Source of the DNA: Microcella sp.
GTDB lineage: Bacteria > Actinomycetota > Actinomycetes > Actinomycetales > Microbacteriaceae
DNA length: 10,643 nt
Direction: 5' to 3'
Assembly (NCBI GenBank): GCA_020216895.1
Contig: JAIWOM010000029.1
Location: 1 to 10,643, forward strand
Part shown: piece after piece, positions 7,092 through 10,643 of the stretch
Layout of the letters: each line of letters opens with the position of its first letter
Position numbering within the stretch: the first letter of the stretch is position 1
Notes under the pieces: generated by a model
Database searches by the model: none
The model's input: the letters and a program-made list of their open reading frames with translations, nothing else
Told to the model about the DNA's origin: nothing
Position numbers and translations under genes: made by a program

Positions 7092-8861
7092 GTGACAACG
7101 CGCCTCTCCCAGCTCTTCGTCCGCACGCTCCGCGACGACCCGGCCGACGCCGAGGTGGCCAGCCACCGTCTGCTCGTGCGGGCCGGCTACATCCGACGCC
7201 AGGCGCCGGGCGTCTTCGCCTGGCTGCCGCTCGGGCTCAAGGTGCGGCGGCGCGTCGAGAGCGTGATCCGCGAGGAGATGGCGGCCGCCGGGGCACAGGA
7301 GGTCCACTTCCCGGCCCTGCTGCCGCGCGAGCCCTACGAGGCCACGGGCCGCTGGGAGGAGTACGGCGACGGCATCTTCCGCCTGAAAGACCGCCGGGGC
7401 GCCGACTACCTGCTCGCGCCGACCCACGAGGAGGTCTTCACCCTCATGGTGAAGGACCTCTACTCGTCGTACAAGGACCTCCCGCTCTGCATCTACCAGA
7501 TCCAGGACAAGTACCGCGATGAGGCGCGGCCCCGGGCCGGTCTCCTGCGCGGTCGCGAGTTCTCGATGAAGGACGCCTACTCGTTCGACGTCGACGATGC
7601 AGGCCTCGACGCCTCGTACCAGGCGCAGCGCGACGCGTACGAGCGCATCTTCCAGCGCCTCGGCCTCGAGTACGTGATCGTGCAGGCCGACGCCGGTGCC
7701 ATGGGCGGCTCGCGCAGCGAGGAGTTCCTGCACCCCATCTCGATCGGGGAGGACACCTTCGTGCGGTCGGCGGGCGGCTACGCCGCCAACGTGGAGGCGT
7801 ACCGCACTCCGGCCGCCGCGCCGGTCGATGCGAGCGGGGTGCCCGCGGCGATCATCCACGACTCGCCCGAGACCCCCACGATCGCGACCCTCGTCGCCCT
7901 GTCGAACGAGCGCTACCCGCGCGAGGACCGCCCCTGGGAGGCGGCCGACACGCTCAAGAACGTCGTGCTGCGGCTCACTGCCCTCGACGGCACCCGCGAG
8001 CTCGTCGTCGTCGGTGTTCCCGGCGACCGCGAGGTCGACATGAAGCGGGCCGAGGTGGCCTTCGCGCCCGCGGCCGTCGAGGCCGCGACCGAGGAGGACT
8101 TCGCCGCGCACCCCGGCCTCGTGAAGGGCTACATCGGCCCGTGGGGCCCGAACGGCCCGGTGCTGGGGGAGACCTCCAGCACAGGCATCAGGTACCTGCT
8201 CGACCCGCGTGTCGCCGACGGCACCGCCTGGGTCACGGGCGCCAACGCGCACGAGAAGCACGTCTACCACCTCGTGGCCGGCCGCGACTTCACGGCCGAC
8301 GGCGTCGCCGACATCGCGGAGGTGCGCCCCGGCGACCCCGCCCCCGACGGCAGCGGCCCGGTCGAGCTCGCGCGCGGCATGGAGATCGGCCACGTCTTCC
8401 AGCTCGGCCGCAAGTACGCCGAGGCGCTCGGCCTGCAGGTGCTCGACGAGAACGGCAAGCTCGTCACCGTCACCATGGGCTCGTACGGCATCGGGGTCAC
8501 CCGCATCATGGCGGTCATCGCCGAGAACGCGCACGACGAGAAGGGCCTCATCTGGCCCCGCGAGGTCGCGCCCTTCGACGTGCACGTGGTCGCCGCGGGC
8601 CGCGACGACGTCGCCTACGAAGTCGCCGAGACGCTCGTCGCCGAGCTCGACGCCGCGGGCCTCGACACCCTCTACGACGACCGCCCGAAGGTCTCGCCCG
8701 GCGTGAAGTTCGGCGACGCCGAGCTCATCGGTGTGCCGCTCATCGTCGTCGTCGGCCGGGGTGCCGCCGACGGTCGCGTCGAGCTGTGGAACCGCGCCAC
8801 GGGCGAGCGCGACGAGGTCGCGCTGCACGAGGTGCTGCCCCGGCTCCGCGCCGCGGGCTAG
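7092..8861 (+). CDS. proS: Prolyl-tRNA synthetase
   Basis: Cytoplasmic class II synthetase that joins proline to tRNA(Pro). The 589 residues match the bacterial form with an inserted editing domain. Visible parts: [11 protein letters not shown] (about 107-117), class II motif 2 [18 protein letters not shown] with SMKDAYSF (from about residue 140), the editing insertion in the middle third (including [10 protein letters not shown], whose lysine matches the conserved editing lysine, and [13 protein letters not shown]), motif 3 [16 protein letters not shown] (from about 463) and the anticodon-binding domain from about 494 ([11 protein letters not shown]) to the end. GTG 7092 is supported by the -10 box 6 bases upstream and by the family N-terminus ([20 protein letters not shown]). 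nusA follows 79 bases downstream behind a strong hairpin. Confidence 0.97.
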   Translation: MTTRLSQLFVRTLRDDPADAEVASHRLLVRAGYIRRQAPGVFAWLPLGLKVRRRVESVIREEMAAAGAQEVHFPALLPREPYEATGRWEEYGDGIFRLKDRRGADYLLAPTHEEVFTLMVKDLYSSYKDLPLCIYQIQDKYRDEARPRAGLLRGREFSMKDAYSFDVDDAGLDASYQAQRDAYERIFQRLGLEYVIVQADAGAMGGSRSEEFLHPISIGEDTFVRSAGGYAANVEAYRTPAAAPVDASGVPAAIIHDSPETPTIATLVALSNERYPREDRPWEAADTLKNVVLRLTALDGTRELVVVGVPGDREVDMKRAEVAFAPAAVEAATEEDFAAHPGLVKGYIGPWGPNGPVLGETSSTGIRYLLDPRVADGTAWVTGANAHEKHVYHLVAGRDFTADGVADIAEVRPGDPAPDGSGPVELARGMEIGHVFQLGRKYAEALGLQVLDENGKLVTVTMGSYGIGVTRIMAVIAENAHDEKGLIWPREVAPFDVHVVAAGRDDVAYEVAETLVAELDAAGLDTLYDDRPKVSPGVKFGDAELIGVPLIVVVGRGAADGRVELWNRATGERDEVALHEVLPRLRAAG

Positions 8862-8876
8862 ACCGACTCGGGTATC

Positions 8877-8903
8877 GTGAGGGGTCGCACCGCGATCCCT
8901 CAC
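8877..8903. repeat. 12-bp hairpin with 3-base loop in the proS-nusA gap
   Basis: Bases 8877-8888 pair with 8892-8903 over 12 bp (one G-U on the plus strand) around an ACC loop. No T-run follows. It lies 15 bases after the proS stop and about 37 before the nusA start. It may be a T-less terminator for proS, a nusA leader element, or both. A possible -10 (TATCGT, 8873-8878) overlaps its left edge. Confidence 0.8.
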
Positions 8904-8940
8904 GGGAGGCGCGTCTCAACCGAATAGCGGAGGTACCGAC

Positions 8941-9942
8941 GTGGACATCGACCTGAGCATCCTGAGGATGATGGAGCGCGAGCGGGAGATCCCGTTCGAC
9001 GAGCTCGTCCAGATCATCGAGCAGGCCATCCTCACCGCCTATCTCAAGCACACCGGGCGCGACGACCATCGGGGCACCGACCACCCGCACCCGCAGCCGC
9101 GCGTCGAGCTCGATCGCAAGACCGGCCACGTCACCGTGTACATCCCCGAGCTCGCCGAGGACGGCACGGTCGTGGGCGAGGTGCCCGACAGCCCCGACGA
9201 CTTCGGCCGCATCGCCGCGTTCGCCGCCAAGCAGGTCATCAACCAGCGGCTGCGCGACATCGGCGACGACCGCGTGCTCGGCGAGTTCAAGGGCCGCGAG
9301 GGCGACATCGTCGCCGGGGTGATCCAGCAGGGCCCGAACCCGCGCATGGTGCACATCGACCTCGGTGCCGTCGAGGCGATCCTGCCGCCGGAGGAGCAGG
9401 TGCCCGGCGAGGAGTACCCGCACGGCGCCCGCATCCGTGTCTACGTCACGAGCGTCTCGAAGGGCCTCAAGGGCCCGCAGATCTCCGTCAGCCGCACCCA
9501 CCCCTCGCTCGTGCGCAAGCTGTTCGCGCTCGAGGTGCCCGAGATCGCGAGCGGCGTCGTCGAGATCACCGCGCTCGCCCGCGAGGCCGGCCACCGCACG
9601 AAGATCGCGGTGCGCTCGACCGAGCCCGGTGTGAACGCGAAGGGCGCCTGCATCGGCGAGCTCGGCCAGCGCGTGCGCGCCGTCACCGCCGAGCTGGGCG
9701 GTGAGAAGATCGACATCGTCGACCACTCCGACGACCTGGCCGCCTTCGTGGCGAACGCGCTGTCGCCCGCGAAGGTCTCGAGCGCCTTCGTCATCGACCC
9801 CGCGACCAAGGCCGTGCGCGCCCTCGTGCCCGATTACCAGCTCTCGCTCGCCATCGGCAAGGAGGGCCAGAACGCCCGCCTCGCCGCGAAGCTCACTGGC
9901 GCGAAGATTGATATTCAGCCGGACTCCGTCATGGAGGAATGA
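8941..9942 (+). CDS. nusA: Transcription elongation/termination factor NusA
   Basis: NusA binds RNA polymerase and nascent RNA, slows elongation at hairpins and helps termination and antitermination. The 333 residues give the compact actinobacterial form without the C-terminal acidic repeats of E. coli: an N-terminal polymerase-binding domain (MDIDLSILRMMEREREIPFD to about 118), an S1 domain (from GDIVAGVIQQG, about 120-187), KH1 (GACIGELGQRVRAV near 235) and KH2 (LAIGKEGQNARLAAKLTG near 303-320). GTG 8941 has a clear GGAGG seven bases upstream. The last codons use ATT GAT ATT where the rest of the gene almost always uses ATC and GAC, and this part is one arm of a long inverted repeat. rimP, usually directly upstream, is absent from this position. 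ylxR and infB follow as expected. Confidence 0.97.
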   Translation: MDIDLSILRMMEREREIPFDELVQIIEQAILTAYLKHTGRDDHRGTDHPHPQPRVELDRKTGHVTVYIPELAEDGTVVGEVPDSPDDFGRIAAFAAKQVINQRLRDIGDDRVLGEFKGREGDIVAGVIQQGPNPRMVHIDLGAVEAILPPEEQVPGEEYPHGARIRVYVTSVSKGLKGPQISVSRTHPSLVRKLFALEVPEIASGVVEITALAREAGHRTKIAVRSTEPGVNAKGACIGELGQRVRAVTAELGGEKIDIVDHSDDLAAFVANALSPAKVSSAFVIDPATKAVRALVPDYQLSLAIGKEGQNARLAAKLTGAKIDIQPDSVMEE

Positions 9943-9971
9943 CCCGGCGGCTGAATATCGATCTTCGCGCC
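9898..9971. repeat. Inverted repeat with 24-bp arms across the nusA stop codon
   Basis: Arms 9898-9921 (within the last codons of nusA) and 9948-9971 (downstream) match at 23 of 24 positions. The one difference (T9909 against G9960) still allows a G-U pair in RNA, so a 24-bp stem is possible. The 26-base loop holds the stop codon and a small inner hairpin (CTCC-GTCAT-GGAG, 9924-9936). The arms are AT-richer than their surroundings. Confidence 0.95.
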
Positions 9972-9974
9972 GAA

Positions 9975-9999
9975 GCCCGAAACGCATCGCGTTTCGGGC
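9975..9999. terminator. Perfect 11-bp hairpin after the nusA inverted repeat
   Basis: GCCCGAAACGC (9975-9985) pairs with GCGTTTCGGGC (9989-9999) around an ATC loop. No T-run follows. It starts 3 bases after the larger repeat, making a tandem pair of hairpins in the nusA-ylxR gap. It could be a T-less terminator or attenuator, or a processing or stability element; the sequence does not decide. Confidence 0.6.
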
Positions 10000-10033
10000 G
10001 AGGGTCGGCGTCCGGAACCGGGAGGGGGCTACA

Positions 10034-10339
10034 ATGGAACCCGTCAGAACCTGCCTCGGCTGCCGCCAGCGGGCTCCGCGCTCCTCGCTCACGAGGGTCG
10101 TGGCGCGCGATGGGGTTGTCGTGGTGGATGCTCCGGCCCGACTTCCGGGCAGGGGCGCGTGGGTGCACGGCACCCGCGACTGCGTCGAAACCGCCACCGT
10201 GCGGCGGGCCTGGGCCCGCGCGCTGCGCGTGCCGGGTCCGCTCGACGCGGCAGGGGTTCTGGCGTCCATCGGGTCTGCGCCCACCACCGGGGCAGAACCC
10301 ACCAGAGAACAGGCTGATCGGCACATGGACAAGTCATGA
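10034..10339 (+). CDS. ylxR: YlxR family RNA-binding protein
   Basis: The 101-residue product has the YlxR (DUF448) signature at its N-terminus, EPVRTCLGCRQRAPRSSL, followed by LTRVVARDGVVVVD and the GRGAWVH motif. YlxR is a small, probably RNA-binding, cytoplasmic protein encoded between nusA and infB in many bacteria; in some species it has been linked to RNase P activity and to transcription control. ATG 10034 is preceded by a strong GGGAGGGGG ribosome site with about 8 bases spacing, and the family motif begins right after it. A frame open further upstream overlaps nusA and has no support. The C-terminal 20 residues (GAEPTREQADRHMDKS) are not conserved. It lies 91 bases after nusA, behind two hairpins. 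Confidence 0.92.
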   Translation: MEPVRTCLGCRQRAPRSSLTRVVARDGVVVVDAPARLPGRGAWVHGTRDCVETATVRRAWARALRVPGPLDAAGVLASIGSAPTTGAEPTREQADRHMDKS

Positions 10340-10371
10340 GCGGCTCGAAATGAGTTCCGTTAGGCACTAAT

Positions 10372-10405
10372 GGTCCGCCCCTGCCTGGGAGCGGACCCAG
10401 ACAGG
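10372..10405 (+). promoter_or_regulatory. Alternative hairpins in the infB leader
   Basis: GGTCCGC (10372-10378) pairs with GCGGACC (10391-10397), with an inner CCC/GGG stem. A competing stem pairs CTGGG (10385-10389) with CCCAG (10396-10400), and CCTG (10384-10387) can pair with CAGG (10402-10405), which overlaps the AGGAG ribosome site of infB. The folds exclude each other, so a translation or attenuation switch is possible but unproven. Confidence 0.4.
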
Positions 10406-10411
10406 AGAATT

Positions 10412-10643
10412 GTGGCTGCAAAACCACGCGTGCACGAGATCGCGAGCGAGCTCGGCATCGAAAGCAAGGTCGCCCTCGAGAAGCTCAAGGAGCTCGGCGA
10501 ATTCGTCAAGGGTCCGTCGTCGACCATCGAGCCGCCGGTCGCGCGCAAGCTGCGCGCCGCGCTCGAGGCCGAGGGCATCACGGCCCCCAAGGCCGCGGAG
10601 AAGCCGGCGGCCAAGGCCCCCGCGAAGCCCGCGGCGCCCGCCC
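10412..10643 (+). CDS. infB: Translation initiation factor IF-2, N-terminal part (runs off right edge)
   Basis: About 77 codons are visible. IF-2 is the GTPase that brings initiator tRNA to the 30S subunit. The visible part is the N-terminal IF2_N domain ([20 protein letters not shown], then [21 protein letters not shown]), followed by the start of the Ala/Lys/Pro-rich linker typical of actinobacterial IF-2. The GTPase domain lies beyond the window. GTG 10412 follows AGGAG at 10403-10407 with 4 bases spacing, and the family homology starts with it. The gene lies 72 bases after ylxR. The position after nusA and ylxR agrees with the call. Confidence 0.95.
   Translation, partial: MAAKPRVHEIASELGIESKVALEKLKELGEFVKGPSSTIEPPVARKLRAALEAEGITAPKAAEKPAAKAPAKPAAPA

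Noticed and set aside
10030..10035. TACAAT, close to a consensus -10 box, overlapping the ylxR start codon
   Set aside because: No -35 is seen, and a start near 10042 would miss the ylxR ATG, which already has a strong ribosome site. It could serve infB only by inference.

Overview
The window is high-GC DNA from an actinobacterium. The best fit is the Microbacteriaceae or a close relative: most start codons are GTG, the order dxr - M50 protease - ispG - (one gene) - proS - nusA - ylxR - infB is conserved in Actinobacteria, one secreted protein carries an LAxTG sortase motif of the type used by class E sortases, and several genes look leaderless. The family placement is inference; no rRNA or species-specific marker is present.

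Layout. Bases 1-340 (minus) hold the N-terminal part of an asparaginase II family protein that runs off the left edge. Divergent from it are an OsmC-type peroxidase (395-910) and a lipoprotein with two FKBP-type domains, one of them degenerate (960-1907). The core block follows on the plus strand: dxr (MEP pathway step 2), an RseP/Rip1-like site-2 protease, and ispG (MEP pathway, late step). A self-contained cassette (promoter, gene, terminator) at 5655-6780 encodes a cell-wall-anchored protein. A 366-bp gene-free stretch (6726-7091) contains unusually strong RNA structure and ends in a terminator. Then come proS, nusA, ylxR and the start of infB, the translation/transcription-factor cluster.

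How the genes work together. dxr and ispG supply isoprenoid precursors, and the protease between them is the usual actinobacterial neighbour, releasing sigma factors or other membrane-tethered regulators. proS, nusA, ylxR and infB serve tRNA charging, transcription elongation/termination, RNA binding and translation initiation. rimP, which usually precedes nusA, is not between proS and nusA here.

The coding content is mostly housekeeping, and I do not see an undescribed protein system. The unusual material is in the non-coding structure: (i) a 24-bp-arm inverted repeat straddling the nusA stop codon, followed 3 bases later by a perfect 11-bp hairpin; (ii) a 12-bp hairpin with a 3-base loop in the nusA leader; (iii) a stretch at 6839-7022 with three G6 runs, two of them in hairpin loops, and a C6-loop terminator hairpin, whose opposite strand resembles the actinobacterial 6C RNA motif; (iv) a 28-bp tandem duplication spanning the dxr stop codon; (v) a 22-bp perfect palindrome overlapping the dxr start region; (vi) a repeated leaderless promoter geometry (TANNNT-like box, 6-7 bases, GTG/ATG) at dxr, the protease gene, ispG and proS.
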